From Flavobacterium sp. 9 (GTDB lineage Bacteria > Bacteroidota > Bacteroidia > Flavobacteriales > Flavobacteriaceae): a DNA stretch of 64,000 nucleotides. Numbering within the stretch: position 1 is the stretch's first letter; each line of letters opens with the position of its first letter. The notes under the pieces are model-generated. The model worked only from the letters and a program-made list of their open reading frames with translations, was not told the origin of the DNA and did no database searches. The stretch is taken from NCBI RefSeq assembly GCF_002754195.1, contig NZ_PEEU01000001.1, positions 744,001 to 808,000 on the forward strand, in the 5' to 3' direction. Of this stretch, positions 25,920 through 36,466 are shown in pieces. The translations under genes and the position numbers were made by a program.

Positions 25920-28097
25920 TTAGAGAATGTTTAATATTTTGTTGATAGGACTTGCTTTTATTTCTTTTTCTAATTCAATAATTTCCGCAGTAGTTTTATT
26001 TTTTGCAATTAAATCTTTAATTTTATCTGCAATGGATAAATAATCTGAATGAGCACACATACGATATTTAAAATGGGCAGATCTAAAAAAAGCAACCATT
26101 GCATAATAATGTGTCTTAGCATTTATCACTTCGTAGTTTTTATACTGATTGTAGAGTTCAATATAACCTAGCTGAGATAGGTGATGACAAAAAGCATTGT
26201 TTAAAAAAAGAGTAATTTTAGGATTAATTTTCCTCCATGGATGTTTTTCCTCGTTAGATAATAAATTGTAATCCGGAATATAAAAGTTTTGCAAAACTCT
26301 GTACAAAGTATCCCTTATAGGGCTAGGGTAAGAAGCGGCGGTAATAGGAGATGATTCTGTTATGACAGTATTTAACATATCAAGCAGAGGTTCATCAATT
26401 ATTGGATATTGGCTTGCGTATGTATAGTAATACTCTTTAATTAATATAAATTGTGGATGGATAAAAAGGCTTTTTAAATGAATATCATCCCAAATTAAAT
26501 CAATTCCTTCATATCCGCAATAAATTGCTGCTGTTATCGATTCTATTGCTTTGTCTAAAAAATTAAGAGCAGTATAAATACAAGCTATATTATGAAAAAT
26601 AAATGGTTCTACGAAACAAGTTTTTTCTATTTTATCAAATAAGACAATTGCTTTTTCAAAATGAATTGTGTCGTTAGATTTTAAATACAGTTGAAAACAG
26701 CAATAGAAATAATCATTAAATCCTCTATGTAAATAAGCAGAATAAATATTTTTTTGATATTCTTTTTCAAAATATTTTTTTAGCCATTGATTCATTCCGG
26801 TATAATATTTTTCCACACCATATTCATAAAACTTACCGGGAATATATGTGAGAGAATTTTCTTTGTTTTTTTTTTCAAGATTATTCAAATAATTACTAAG
26901 CGAACTTATTCGTTCTACCACTACATTTGGTTTATGTAAATTACGCTCACGAATAATGAGTTCTCCATTTTTATCCTTACAATGCAAAATAAAATGTGAA
27001 AGGTCTGATCTGCTATTTGAGACCAGCATCCCTGCTATTTCAGAAATAATACTAAAAGAAGCTTCGTCAATACCGTTTATTACAATTCTTCCTACTCTAA
27101 TTTGTTTAGCACTATAGAGAACAATGTTTTGATAATAATAGCCACAAGAATTTATTTTATAATCACCAACATCTGTTTTTAAAAATTGTTGTCCTACAAA
27201 GTAAATATGCAAGTGATCTTCTGCTACATATTCGCTGTACATTTTAAAACTCGCTCCGTCTGAATTTGGATACGCTTCAAGTGAACTACTATAAACAGTT
27301 TCAAGTGAAGCATAATAGCGCATGCTTGCTCTTTGATGTTTTTTGAATTTGGCACCATCTCGGATCATTATGCGCAAATTCCCAATTATAATACTACTGT
27401 CATCACGTAAACCATAGTCAGTCTTTCTTAATTCTTGCAAATTTACGTTGACAAATGAAGTTATTTCATTGAGTTCTACTGTATAAAAAGTTATTCCGTT
27501 ATAAAAATAGTTCGCAAATATTTCGATAGGTTGCTCTAAAGTAGCAGTATGCAAACTGTTTTTTAATGTTTGCGTACGATGTTCTTCTTGTAATTTTTCA
27601 ACTTTTTTCACAATACTTTTATCAATAATTTGCTTAAAAAGAAAAGCAGTGTAAAAATCAGTTTCCGTTTCCTCAAAAAAATATTTTGCCGCGTCATTCC
27701 AAAATTCATTAGTTTCTTTACTTGAAAAACGAGCTGCGCTAATTTTCTTATTTTTTATTTTAGCGGCAAATATTAAGTCTGCCTTTGCACAGTTATAGGC
27801 ATTTACATTAGCAATAATATAGCCAATGCTTTCCTGATCAAGATATGCCTCAATTTGTTTTAAGTTATGAAGTAAAGAATGGTGCAATAAAAAGTCGGAA
27901 TTACCATAGTTGAAAAAAAAGAAAGCATAAAACGCATTTTCTTTTTTTACATATTTAAAAACAAAATAATTACTGTCTTCGTTTTTAATACAATCAAATA
28001 CTGAACTGGCAATATCTTGAGAAACTTTTCGAAGATACTTTTTGTAATTTTCTTCTGATATTTTAATTTTTGCACTAATACTTACAGGTTCAGCCAT
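25920..28097 (-). CDS. large hypothetical protein with TPR end-of-group-like region
   Basis: A 725-residue, cytoplasmic-looking protein with no signal peptide. I do not recognise the N-terminal 420 residues. Near residues 490-580 there are tetratricopeptide-like helices, FIFHNIACIYTALNFLDKAIESI followed by DLIWDDIHLKSLFIHPQF, the pattern of the TPR end-of-group domain. The lipoprotein gene begins only four bases past its stop, so the pair is one operon. Genes of this look are often found near secreted-toxin or contractile-system loci, and AAA+ ATPase scraps lie 8 kb away. That link is speculative. Confidence 0.6.
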   Translation of the reverse strand: MAEPVSISAKIKISEENYKKYLRKVSQDIASSVFDCIKNEDSNYFVFKYVKKENAFYAFFFFNYGNSDFLLHHSLLHNLKQIEAYLDQESIGYIIANVNAYNCAKADLIFAAKIKNKKISAARFSSKETNEFWNDAAKYFFEETETDFYTAFLFKQIIDKSIVKKVEKLQEEHRTQTLKNSLHTATLEQPIEIFANYFYNGITFYTVELNEITSFVNVNLQELRKTDYGLRDDSSIIIGNLRIMIRDGAKFKKHQRASMRYYASLETVYSSSLEAYPNSDGASFKMYSEYVAEDHLHIYFVGQQFLKTDVGDYKINSCGYYYQNIVLYSAKQIRVGRIVINGIDEASFSIISEIAGMLVSNSRSDLSHFILHCKDKNGELIIRERNLHKPNVVVERISSLSNYLNNLEKKNKENSLTYIPGKFYEYGVEKYYTGMNQWLKKYFEKEYQKNIYSAYLHRGFNDYFYCCFQLYLKSNDTIHFEKAIVLFDKIEKTCFVEPFIFHNIACIYTALNFLDKAIESITAAIYCGYEGIDLIWDDIHLKSLFIHPQFILIKEYYYTYASQYPIIDEPLLDMLNTVITESSPITAASYPSPIRDTLYRVLQNFYIPDYNLLSNEEKHPWRKINPKITLFLNNAFCHHLSQLGYIELYNQYKNYEVINAKTHYYAMVAFFRSAHFKYRMCAHSDYLSIADKIKDLIAKNKTTAEIIELEKEIKASPINKILNIL

Positions 28098-28798
28098 AAT
28101 GTTTTTAATAAAAGTTCGATGTTTAGTTTAATGATATCAAAAATTAACAACTTAAGACCTATTGTATAAAAACAAATATTAAATGTTTATTAAGATAAAA
28201 CTGATCACAAATATAATTAAAGGCAATATGCTTTATACACCTACTTAAGGCTTAAAAACACATAAATAAGTCCATTTACAATAAAAAAAAAGCGTTGAAT
28301 ATCTTTCTTTTATTTGTTTTCACACTGAGTTCTTAAGTACAATAGGGATAAAATACAATTTATTTTAAATAGTTCATTTTCTTATGAGAACAGCGCTACA
28401 AACTTTAGATTTTGTAAATTTTTGAAGATTTATAAATGAGATATTTTAATAAATACCATTCATTAAAAAAAGTATTAATTATTTATCCAAAATAAGGGAG
28501 CAGATATCTTTTTTCTCACAAATAGTTAAGACGGTATACAATGATTGTAAAAAAATAAAATCTTTTTAATTAAATTTTAATTGAATAATTAACCCATTTT
28601 TTTAATACTACAACTTTTCATGTAATGGATTTTGGTTAAAATTACTCTCACTGCTCTGGCAGATTCAGTTTGGCTGGTTAGTTTCCAGTTTTCGAATTTG
28701 CAGAAAAAAATTATGTGAAACGATAATGCCACTAAATTACACAATAGGCACATACATGCGTTGAACTAAACTATAGTAACTAAGACTAAAAGGGTAGT
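28098..28798. other. intergenic region without a confident gene
   Basis: AT-rich. A minus-strand open stretch around 28560-28700 reads CKFENWKLTSQTESARAVR and stops soon after; it could be a relic but cannot be assigned. Confidence 0.35.
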
Positions 28799-30278
28799 TT
28801 AACAGCCAGAGGTTTTAATGCATCTTTCAATTATTTTTTTTGTTTTTCCATGAACACTTTTAAAATTAGATGACCAGATGAGATCTTTAGGTACGTCTAG
28901 CCATAGTTCCAATTTCTTAACATCATAGAAGGCAGCATTTAAAGTAATAGTTCGATATAGAAAGGGACGCGAATTTTTATAAGCATCCAAATTTTTATCA
29001 AATGGGATACAAATGTTTTCTTTCATTTTTTTTAAAACTGGAATCAATTCGGGCTCTGCAACTAAAAAGTCAAGTAAACCTCCTCCCTTAGCTCTGTTAA
29101 ATTTTTTAAACTCTTGGAAAAACCAATTTATACCCGGCTGATAATTACTGTAAAGATGGTATTCATATATATTTAACGATACTGCTAATTTTTTTCTAAA
29201 ATCCGGATTATTTTTTCCAAATTCGATTATTTGTTTAACTTCTTCATTTTTCTTTGAAAAGTTAAAAGCCATCGAATATAAGTTAGATAATTCTGGCAAA
29301 CCAATATAAGAAGACACTTTTTCTCGTATTGATTCCATTTCAAAACACATTAATGTGACTTGGAAATGCTCAGGAAGTTCGGGTAACATGGAACAAATAT
29401 CGTTTAAAAAGCCACATTTTACTAGTACATAGAGCAAATTAAGAAACTCCCCTCCGGTTCCAGAATTGATTCCTACACCTTTTGAAATCTCTTGAAGTTT
29501 TCCATCAAAATAGTAAGTCCTAAAAGCTGATGGATTTACTGGGGGATTAGCTATCAAATGCAGTGTTTCTTGTAAATTAAAATCGTCAAGCCTATTCCAA
29601 AAAGCATTTATTAATGGGTGCTTGTAACTTACTTTAAATGCAAAATCAGATAACTGATAATTATTATCTTTGTATTTTCTTAAGTTTTCCATTGCTTCTT
29701 TGCAAGAATGAAAACTGCCAATATCAGCAAAAAAAAAATCAGTAGGGATGTCATATGCGCCATTAAAAAATCGGAATTGATACACTTCAATACCCTTTTC
29801 CAGCTTTTTTCTTGATATTAAACACTTCTCATTTTTTCTATTAAGAATAGATTTTTCGAACCAGCACAAAGGCGTTTTCTTTATATCAAAACCCCAATAC
29901 TCAATTATAGGTTTATAAACAGATTTTATATATTCTTGAATGAGCGTATTCTCATGCAACGGTTTTAGTAAAATATAATCTCTATCTTGTTCCTTAGTCC
30001 CCCAACTATTACCATTAAACTTCCAAAAATTGCGAAAACCATAGACAAATGCATCTTTTACTAAATTTAAGGCTTCTTGTGGATCATTATTCAAAATGCG
30101 AGTTAAAGAAGCATAGATTATGTAGTTACTTGATGTGTAAGAAAGTTCTGTGTGTTTTTTTTAAATTATCAAGTAAGTAACTCGCATCAGTTAATAAATG
30201 CCTTTCTAAGAAGTCAGAATACATCTGCCAAGTTGATTCCAAGTTTTGGTCTAAATTCAATATGTTGTCAGGTTCCAT
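28799..30278 (-). pseudogene. hypothetical gene frameshifted at a poly-A tract
   Basis: An open frame of 431 codons (28799-30094) has no good start of its own, only TTG, and is open further upstream (YTSSNYIIYASLTRIL precedes it). A second open piece starts with ATG at 30278 (MEPDNILNLDQNLESTWQMY...YLLDNLKK) and runs out at a tract of eight A (30155-30162 as T on the plus strand). Removing one base joins the two into a product of about 490 residues. The protein is helical, without signal or membrane segments. I recognise no family, and GGEFLNLLYVLVKCGF is a typical stretch. It is either a recent pseudogene, a variable switch or a sequencing slip. Confidence 0.65.
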
Positions 30279-30317
30279 ATAATAGAGCTGTAAAGTTATT
30301 TGCTTATTTTAATATTT

Positions 30318-30632
30318 TGTGAACTAATCGGCGGCATTGGAGCCGCATAACACTTACTTTTGGGTATGGCGAAGTTTCCAGAATCGCTCACCGGATCACT
30401 TCCAGTCCTCTTGGTTAGCGCTTACTGAATTTTACCAAGAAGACGTCCTTACCGCCCCTTCAAATGTTCGGCGAACATCTTTTCAAAGCGGTCGAAGCAG
30501 GTAAGAATGCTTTGCCAAATACCGGCCTTGGAGCCACGCTCGAAGAATAATGCGCCAATCACTCCCGGCAGCCCATCGTCCTTATGCAAATACAGCTCGG
30601 CGCAATAGCGCTCAAAGTATCTGACCCGGTGT
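30318..30632 (-). pseudogene. GC-rich gene fragment, likely foreign
   Basis: This 315-base island has a base composition near 50% G+C, against about 30% around it. On the minus strand it holds the end of a reading frame (30449-30631) reading RYFERYCAELYLHKDDG, then GVIGALFFERGSKAGIW and CFDRFEKMFAEHLKGR with a stop. The frame is closed just upstream, so only the last 60 or so codons survive. The family is not recognised. Confidence 0.6.
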
Positions 30633-30882
30633 CAGTAATAATTTGTTGTCAGAAGCGGTCAAAATTAGTTTCGTTTTTAAATATTTCTAACGGCATGTAT
30701 CTAATTTTTTCTCGTGGAGTATTTCATCTTTTGTATTATCTGATTTTAGTTGTTTGTTATACTCCATTTTACAACAGTTTAAAATAAATAAGAGCATTAA
30801 AATAAATATTTTGTTCATTGATATATTATTAGACCCATTTTTGCAAAGGCTTTTTTACAAACTTCTTTTAGTTTAAATCTTT

Positions 30883-31026
30883 CTATCTATAAAATGCCCC
30901 TGAGCTAATAAGCGTATCACTGAACCAATCATGGCTAATTTCATGTTGGTTTCTTTTTATTTTCTTCTTCTTACGTATGCGGTCTTTGTCCCATAATTCA
31001 AACTCTTTTTTGTTTTTCATTATCAT
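30883..31026 (-). CDS. possible small basic protein or gene tail
   Basis: A 47-codon frame starts ATG-ATA-ATG and reads MIMKNKKEFELWDKDRIRKK, then a SHDWFSDTLISSGAFYR ending. The basic first half and aromatic end look protein-like rather than random. It may be a truncated 3' end. No family is recognised. Confidence 0.25.
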   Translation of the reverse strand: MIMKNKKEFELWDKDRIRKKKKIKRNQHEISHDWFSDTLISSGAFYR

Positions 31027-33285
31027 TAAAAACTTTGAAGTTTTCTAATAGTATTGAACCCGAAAAAAACGTCTCCCCAGTAGCGTTCAAAACTAAAAGT
31101 CACCTTTTATTAAGTAAAAATTGTCGGGATTTCCGCAAAAACTGATTTTCTAAATTCTTCTTATGTAATTATTTCTTTCCTTATTGCCTTTTCGTTTGGC
31201 CGCTCACAATTATATATGCCGGATAAAAACATATCTTTTTATAACTGAATGCAATATTAGACAAAATTCACATTAACAAACCGTCTTAAAAAGCCATAAA
31301 AACAGAACTAAAAGTCTAATCATCCATCACTTAAAACAAATCTAAGCTTACAATATCCTATCCATGATATAATGAACTTCGCAAACAATGCAGACATTTT
31401 TTTTTACCAATGTTATGCTTGAAACTTTTAGTATTCTCACAATACCTCTTATCCCTAATCCTATAAGCCGCACTAGTGGAGCACTCTACTTTTGTTTTTG
31501 TTATAATTTAAACATTTAAATCTCGTCTTCCTGAAGTAAAGCCAAGTTTTATGAGTTTTCCTCCACATACATTACTTACCTTTCTGCCAAACCAAACTTT
31601 TGACACTAGCTTCCATTTTATTCATTTTTAAACCCTAAAAATAAAAGGGATAAATATCATGCATCATCCCTTTAAAGTTAACTTTAATTGACAAGTACTA
31701 ACCATCTATCAATACTACTTAAGTTCGAAAAACAAAAAACACACAATTTACACAATTCCCAAACCACTAATAAAAATACGCTATCCCTCACTTATTATAC
31801 ATATTCAATACTTATATTTAAGAATCTACTAGATAGTTTGCATTCTAAAGAAAAGAGGACTGGATTTACAATTTTCGCGTCTCAGTTAGATTTATCTATG
31901 ATGACTTGTTTAGAATTTAATTGAATGTAAATTAAACCAGTTTAGGATTATTATAGTGTTTTCTAAATTCAGTATATAACATGTTAAAAGTATAAATGTC
32001 GAGTTTTAGAAATATTTTGTTCAAAAAAGATTTTAAGCGATTTTTTTTCTAAACACTAAAAACTAATCAGATATCTTTTTAAATAATAGATTTCTATAAT
32101 AAAAAAAACTTTTTTTTTCAAAATCTCCTCAAAAAAAAATATATGCGAGAATATTGTTTTTTGTACATACACAAGTTCACGGCAATTTTATAGATGGACT
32201 TAATAAAAGGAAACAAAAAATAAATTAATTCACATCAAAACTAAGCACACTTTTCACAAAAATTCATATTACAAAAGACAATTTTGATCACTTTCTGGAA
32301 TCGAAACCAAAAAAACCTAAATTGAACAATAATTAGACAGAATGATAAACTTCAAAAGTGTTAGACAGAGCCGGTTTACATGAAAAGGATTTATATTATG
32401 ATCAAAATCAATACAACAAGTCAATAAAAGGACTAGAAAGACAACGAACATAGTTCGACATATTGAAATTATAATATAGAAAAGGAAATAAGGTATTTTG
32501 AAATTATTCCACTTTACGAAAATTGCAACGAAATGATACCTGTCTAGCATTTATATACATCTTTAAAAGAGAATGACAACATGCATTTTTACCCCTTTAT
32601 GAAAAAGACCTGAACTACAACAACGATCGCAAACCAAGTAAGCCCTTGCTAATGCTTACTCTGAAACTAACATGCACGCTGTATTTCAGAGAGAGATTGA
32701 CACGACCATTGCGGCATACAAATGGAGATTGTTTCGAGAAATTTCACGAACTATTCGAAGAGCAGTGGTGTGGTTTATGACGGCGGAGGATATTAATCCC
32801 CAATGACAAGCAATGCAGTTGAAGAAAAAATCTCTCTTCGTTTTCATACGTAAATACATCAACAGCCTGCTTCCCCGTGATTATTTGGAGTGGTGTTTCT
32901 ATGGAGGAAAAATCGCAAGACATAGCCAGCGATTATTACATAAGCACTTGATCTTTTGGGCTATTTATCGTCCTCTTTGCCTAATGTATTTTTGAAAGCC
33001 ATGTAGCTGTTAGACACTAATTTTTAATTATGTATATGATCTTACTTGAGAAATGAAAAAATTAGACACCAAAAATTATTAATATCTTCACCAATTAAAA
33101 ACAAAACTTTAGAGAATCTATTTTATGCCCTTTTAGTTTTCATATTCTGCACGTTAGTATGATTTAGGCAGATCTTACAATAGCTTTAATTCAATATTTT
33201 TTTGTCTTTTTTTTACTTAAAATTGTATTTGTTTTTTAGTTATTTGTTTTTAAAATAAAAAGGATATTAAATAAAATAATTAAAC

Positions 33286-33744
33286 ATGGAAGAAACTTAT
33301 GTACATGAATTTGAGTTTGAATTAAACCAAACTGCAACAACAATTTTGAAAGAAACCGCAAAGTGGGCTTATCTTTTATCGATTGCAGGCTATGTCGCGG
33401 TTAGTCTTATACTTTTATCTACTGCTTCTCAAGCAGATATCTTTTCCTCGAGAGAGATCACTGATTCTGAAATGAGTTCAACACCAAGTTTTTTGGAAGC
33501 AATAGAAGCCTTTATACAAATTTGTGTAACAGCACTTAATTTTTTTCCTGTGTATTATTTAAATAAATTTGCAGTAAATGCTAAAAGAGCTTTTAGAAAT
33601 AATGATTCACAAGCATTAACCAATTCCTTTGAATATCTAAAATCACATTATAAATCTATTGTTATTATAATGTTGATTACCTTGGTAATATTTGTATCTA
33701 TAGTATTTGTATCTCTAATTGCTACGTACAGAGATTTTAGATAA
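33286..33744 (+). CDS. DUF5362-like membrane protein
   Basis: A 152-residue integral membrane protein with hydrophobic helices at about 27-46, 70-92 (IQICVTALNFFPVYYLNKFA) and 125-147. The pattern matches the DUF5362 family of Flavobacteriia: an N-terminal LNQTATTILKETAKWAYLLSI helix and the FPVYYLNKFAVNAKRAFRNND signature. Its function is unknown. It stands alone between degenerate regions and has a complete frame and a plausible start. Confidence 0.72.
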   Translation: MEETYVHEFEFELNQTATTILKETAKWAYLLSIAGYVAVSLILLSTASQADIFSSREITDSEMSSTPSFLEAIEAFIQICVTALNFFPVYYLNKFAVNAKRAFRNNDSQALTNSFEYLKSHYKSIVIIMLITLVIFVSIVFVSLIATYRDFR

Positions 33745-33972
33745 AATATAGCTTTAAAAGCCAAAGCTTTATATAACAAAAAGAGGTTGTTTTATGGATA
33801 ATTTCTTTTTGTATAAATACAATTATTTATGTAAAATGGAAAATTTATTATTGATATTGTATTGCTATTGATTTTCTTTTTTGTGATTACTTGGTGTGAT
33901 TAGTTTAGATTGAGATATAATTCCCGAACCGAGATTCGTTGAAAACCATGTATGATCCTTGAGAATAGAATA

Positions 33973-34047
33973 GAAATCAAGACACACAAACTTACACTCC
34001 AAGATATCGATCAGCTTCAAATGTATGTAAACTATCGGACAAAGTAA
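33973..34047 (+). pseudogene. YhcG-type (DUF1016) nuclease scrap
   Basis: Twenty-four codons read IKTHKLTLQDIDQLQMYVNY and then stop. This is the well-conserved end of the PD-(D/E)XK nuclease region of DUF1016/YhcG proteins ('KLTHQDIGQMQMYVNYYD'). Nothing else of the gene is present. Confidence 0.7.
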
Positions 34048-34051
34048 ATTA

Positions 34052-34080
34052 GCCTAACAGGTTTTTAAAACCTGTTAGGC
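34052..34080. repeat. 13-bp perfect palindrome, REP-like
   Basis: GCCTAACAGGTTT and AAACCTGTTAGGC face each other across three bases. No T run follows on the plus strand. Copies of a CCTAACAGGTTTT-type hairpin are common between genes in flavobacterial genomes, so this may be a dispersed repeat or a bidirectional terminator remnant. Confidence 0.6.
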
Positions 34081-34214
34081 CTCCTGACAAACAACAAAAT
34101 GCAAATCTAACTCTTGGTTACATTATCTATGAAATGAGCATAACTCTAAATTGGTCGCAACGACTAATGATGATATGCGAATTATATATCCAACAAAAAA
34201 AATATTATCTACAT

Positions 34215-35321
34215 ATGAAAAAAGCACTTTTATTATTTTTCGCCCTCTATACTATAATCGGGTTTTGTCAAAAAAAAGAATTTTATTTGGAAGGAACTTT
34301 GGCAAAAAATAAAATCTATATGAAAATAACAACATTCGATAGCTCGGAACCTGAAGCTACCTATTTCTATCAAAGTTCATTAAAAGACATTCCTTTAGAA
34401 GGAACAAGAGAAAATGATGATTTTACTTTTATCCTTAAAAGTGGAGATTCACAAATGGAGAAATTCGTTTTAAAAAAAATAGGAAAAGCTACTTTTAAAG
34501 GAACATGGAGTAATACTCAAGGAAAGACATTTGCCGTAAAACTCTCACCTATTGATTTTTCTAATTACAAATCGACTTTGTCAGAAAATTATTTGGATGA
34601 AAAATTAAATTTGATAAGATTCAAATTATTTGAATTCAAAAAACAAAAAACGACAGTTTACAAAAACAAAAAAATTGTTTGGTACACCGAAAAACACTGT
34701 AATGTTCGCTTTTTTAGATTAGGAGATAATTTTTCAGAGAAAAGCAAAAACGTAGTCAATCCCCTTTTAGAAAAAATGCAAATTGAAAACATCTTAGATC
34801 AGTTTAATTGTTCTTTTAATCTGCACAATACTTTACCAGGATACATAGAATATGACACATCTATAACCTTTTTAAGCAACAATTTACTTGGTTTTAAAAT
34901 ATCTTCCGAATGGCATTGCGGAGGACCTTATCCTGACCATGGAACGGAAGGCTATTTAATTGATTTGAATACTGGAAAAAATTATGGTATAGACAATATA
35001 ATTGCTTTTGACAAAAGTGTTACAACTGAAAAAGAAAGCAATTTTGACCATTTTGTCAAGTACAAGCAGACCTATTTTGCGCCTAAACTATATGCAATTA
35101 TAAATAGCGAACAGCATTTTAAAAAACCAACTCCTGAATGGTCTTGTGATATGACAAATTTAGATTGGTGGTGGAGTTCTGGAAATTGGGTTTACACCGA
35201 AAAAGGCATAGAATTCACCCCCAGTTTCCCACACGCAATGAAAGCTTGTGCGAAGCCTTTTTTAGTTCCCTTTCAAAAATTAAAAAAGTATAAAAACTCT
35301 AAATTCCCATATCAATTTTAA
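34215..35321 (+). CDS. exported hypothetical protein
   Basis: A start at 34215 yields a clean signal peptide (MKKALLLFFALYTIIGFCQ); an upstream in-frame ATG at 34134 would place 27 hydrophilic residues before it. The 368-residue product has an N-terminal beta region of about 110 residues (YLEGTLAKNKIYMKITTFD, ATFKGTWSNTQGKTFAVKL) and a second region with ISSEWHCGGPYPDHGTEGYL and LIDLNTGKNYGIDNII. This resembles DUF3298-like or lipocalin-adjacent secreted proteins. No catalytic motif is seen, and the role is unknown. Confidence 0.65.
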   Translation: MKKALLLFFALYTIIGFCQKKEFYLEGTLAKNKIYMKITTFDSSEPEATYFYQSSLKDIPLEGTRENDDFTFILKSGDSQMEKFVLKKIGKATFKGTWSNTQGKTFAVKLSPIDFSNYKSTLSENYLDEKLNLIRFKLFEFKKQKTTVYKNKKIVWYTEKHCNVRFFRLGDNFSEKSKNVVNPLLEKMQIENILDQFNCSFNLHNTLPGYIEYDTSITFLSNNLLGFKISSEWHCGGPYPDHGTEGYLIDLNTGKNYGIDNIIAFDKSVTTEKESNFDHFVKYKQTYFAPKLYAIINSEQHFKKPTPEWSCDMTNLDWWWSSGNWVYTEKGIEFTPSFPHAMKACAKPFLVPFQKLKKYKNSKFPYQF

Positions 35322-35431
35322 TTAAACTTTTTTTGCTGATTTATCTCAAAATAAGTCGAAAGTTTAAAAGTCTCAAATATAAAATTCAACGGCAGTAATT
35401 CAATTGAAAATTAATACTAAATTTAGTTTTT

Positions 35432-35471
35432 CTGTTTTGATTGCTTGCAAACCTCAAAGCAATCAAAACAG
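35432..35471. repeat. 15-bp perfect inverted repeat
   Basis: CTGTTTTGATTGCTT (35432-35446) and its exact complement (35457-35471) are separated by 10 bases, about 110 bases after the exported-protein gene. There is no T run after it, so it is a poor intrinsic terminator. The function is unknown. Confidence 0.7.
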
Positions 35472-35825
35472 TAGTGATAAACAAACGAACAACTGGCAAC
35501 AATGAATAAAACCAAGTTTATAAAACTGATATTTCTTTTTACCGTAACACCTAGTTTATAAACTTCTATATGGTGAAAGAGACGAATTAGTCGTTACCGG
35601 TGGCGGTAATTCCGTTTCTTCCTTTAATTCATTATAGAACTGGCGATTTTTGCAGTTTAAAAATAGAAATTGGTGTTCCGTTTTTAGTTGATTTAGAAGC
35701 ACGAAATCCAGTAGTTTTTGTAACTAAATCAGATGTAAAAATCAATAATATTGATATTTCTAACCATATATCTGAGCTTCCTTTGGCACCTGGACTAAAA
35801 AAATATAATGGTAATTGAAAGTATT

Positions 35826-36083
35826 CCGGCATATAGTGGAAAGAATGAATGCCTTCGAGAAATCACGCTCTTTCCCTAATCGGTCATGCAACTTTCCCTG
35901 GTCCATTATTTGCAGGAATACATCATATACAGAAGTATATGCCTGTTCAATTTCGTCAAACAGAACAATAGAATAAGGTTTTTGTCTGATCTTATTTACA
36001 AGCAACCCGCCCTCTTCATATCTGACATAGTCTAGGGGCGCACCATAGAAAGGGAGTGCCTTTGTGAGAGCTTTATGAAACAT
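35826..36083 (-). pseudogene. AAA+ ATPase fragment (ClpB/TssH-type)
   Basis: An open stretch covers only the Walker B part of the second AAA+ domain of ClpB-like disaggregases: YVRYEEGGLLVNKIRQKPYS, IVLFDEIEQA and FLQIMDQGKLHDRLGKE. The Walker A and sensor regions are missing on both sides. The KLHDRLGKE variant is the form I associate with TssH-like (ClpV) ATPases of Bacteroidota type VI secretion (subtype iii), so this may be the last trace of such a locus. Confidence 0.75.
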
Positions 36084-36237
36084 TTAAAAAAATAGATCAT
36101 CAAATGTATCCCCTTATAAATTGTTTACAGAGAATTAGTTTTAACATTAAAGGGAAACCTTAGTCTTTTGTGGTATTGAGATTAAGTTTTTAGTTGGCCT
36201 CGATATATTGCAATAATTTAAACAAAAAGTAGTTTTA

Positions 36238-36263
36238 TTTGGCAAACTAAACTGTTAGTTTTG
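36238..36263 (+). promoter_or_regulatory. probable promoter of the histone-like gene
   Basis: TTTG (36238-36241) and TAGTTTTG (36256-36263) resemble the Bacteroidota -33 and -7 (TAnnTTTG) elements, though the spacer of 14 bases is shorter than usual. The start codon is 27 bases downstream. Confidence 0.4.
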
Positions 36264-36289
36264 CTTTATAATTTAATATATAAAATATC

Positions 36290-36466
36290 ATGAAAGATTT
36301 ATTAGTAAAAATCAACGCTGAAATTGAAACATTTAAAACAGAATCTGAAACTCTTACTCAAAAAAGTGTTAAAGCTGCTGGACCAAGAGCCCGTAAATCA
36401 AGTTTAGAACTTGAAAAGCTATTCAAAGAATTTAGAAAAGTCTCTGTAGAGTCAGCAAAAAAATAA
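36290..36466 (+). CDS. histone H1-like small protein
   Basis: A 58-residue lysine-rich protein (MKDLLVKINAEIETFKTESE ... KAAGPRARKSSLELEKLFKEFRK) matching the short histone H1-like proteins common in Bacteroidota. These have a helical N-terminal half, a central ARARKSSLELEK segment and a basic tail SAKK. It probably binds DNA or nucleoid components. The frame is complete, with a good promoter-like region upstream, and is surrounded by degenerate sequence. A hairpin terminator lies about 240 bases downstream. Confidence 0.85.
   Translation: MKDLLVKINAEIETFKTESETLTQKSVKAAGPRARKSSLELEKLFKEFRKVSVESAKK

Larger units (their letters stand above)
30279..33285. other. 3-kb degenerate region
   Basis: No intact gene of normal size is present. 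The region holds a GC-rich foreign scrap (30318-30632), a possible 47-codon frame (30883-31026), and around 32600-33000 a richer stretch with short frames in which LPRDYLEWCFYGGKIARHSQ can be read. That last stretch may be the tail of a lost gene, but I cannot place it. The rest is AT-rich. Confidence 0.5.

Noticed and set aside
31688..31924. A 78-codon plus-strand open frame
   Set aside because: Composition is that of random AT-rich sequence, with no family pattern, no start context and no neighbours that support it.
32813..32995. A 60-codon frame reading LPRDYLEWCFYGG
   Set aside because: It is interesting in character but short, closed on both sides and not assignable to any family, so it is mentioned only as part of the degenerate region.
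35600..35818. A 72-codon plus-strand frame before the ATPase fragment
   Set aside because: It overlaps the tail of the ATPase relic on the other strand and has no recognisable family. It may be a scrap of an exported protein, but this cannot be supported.
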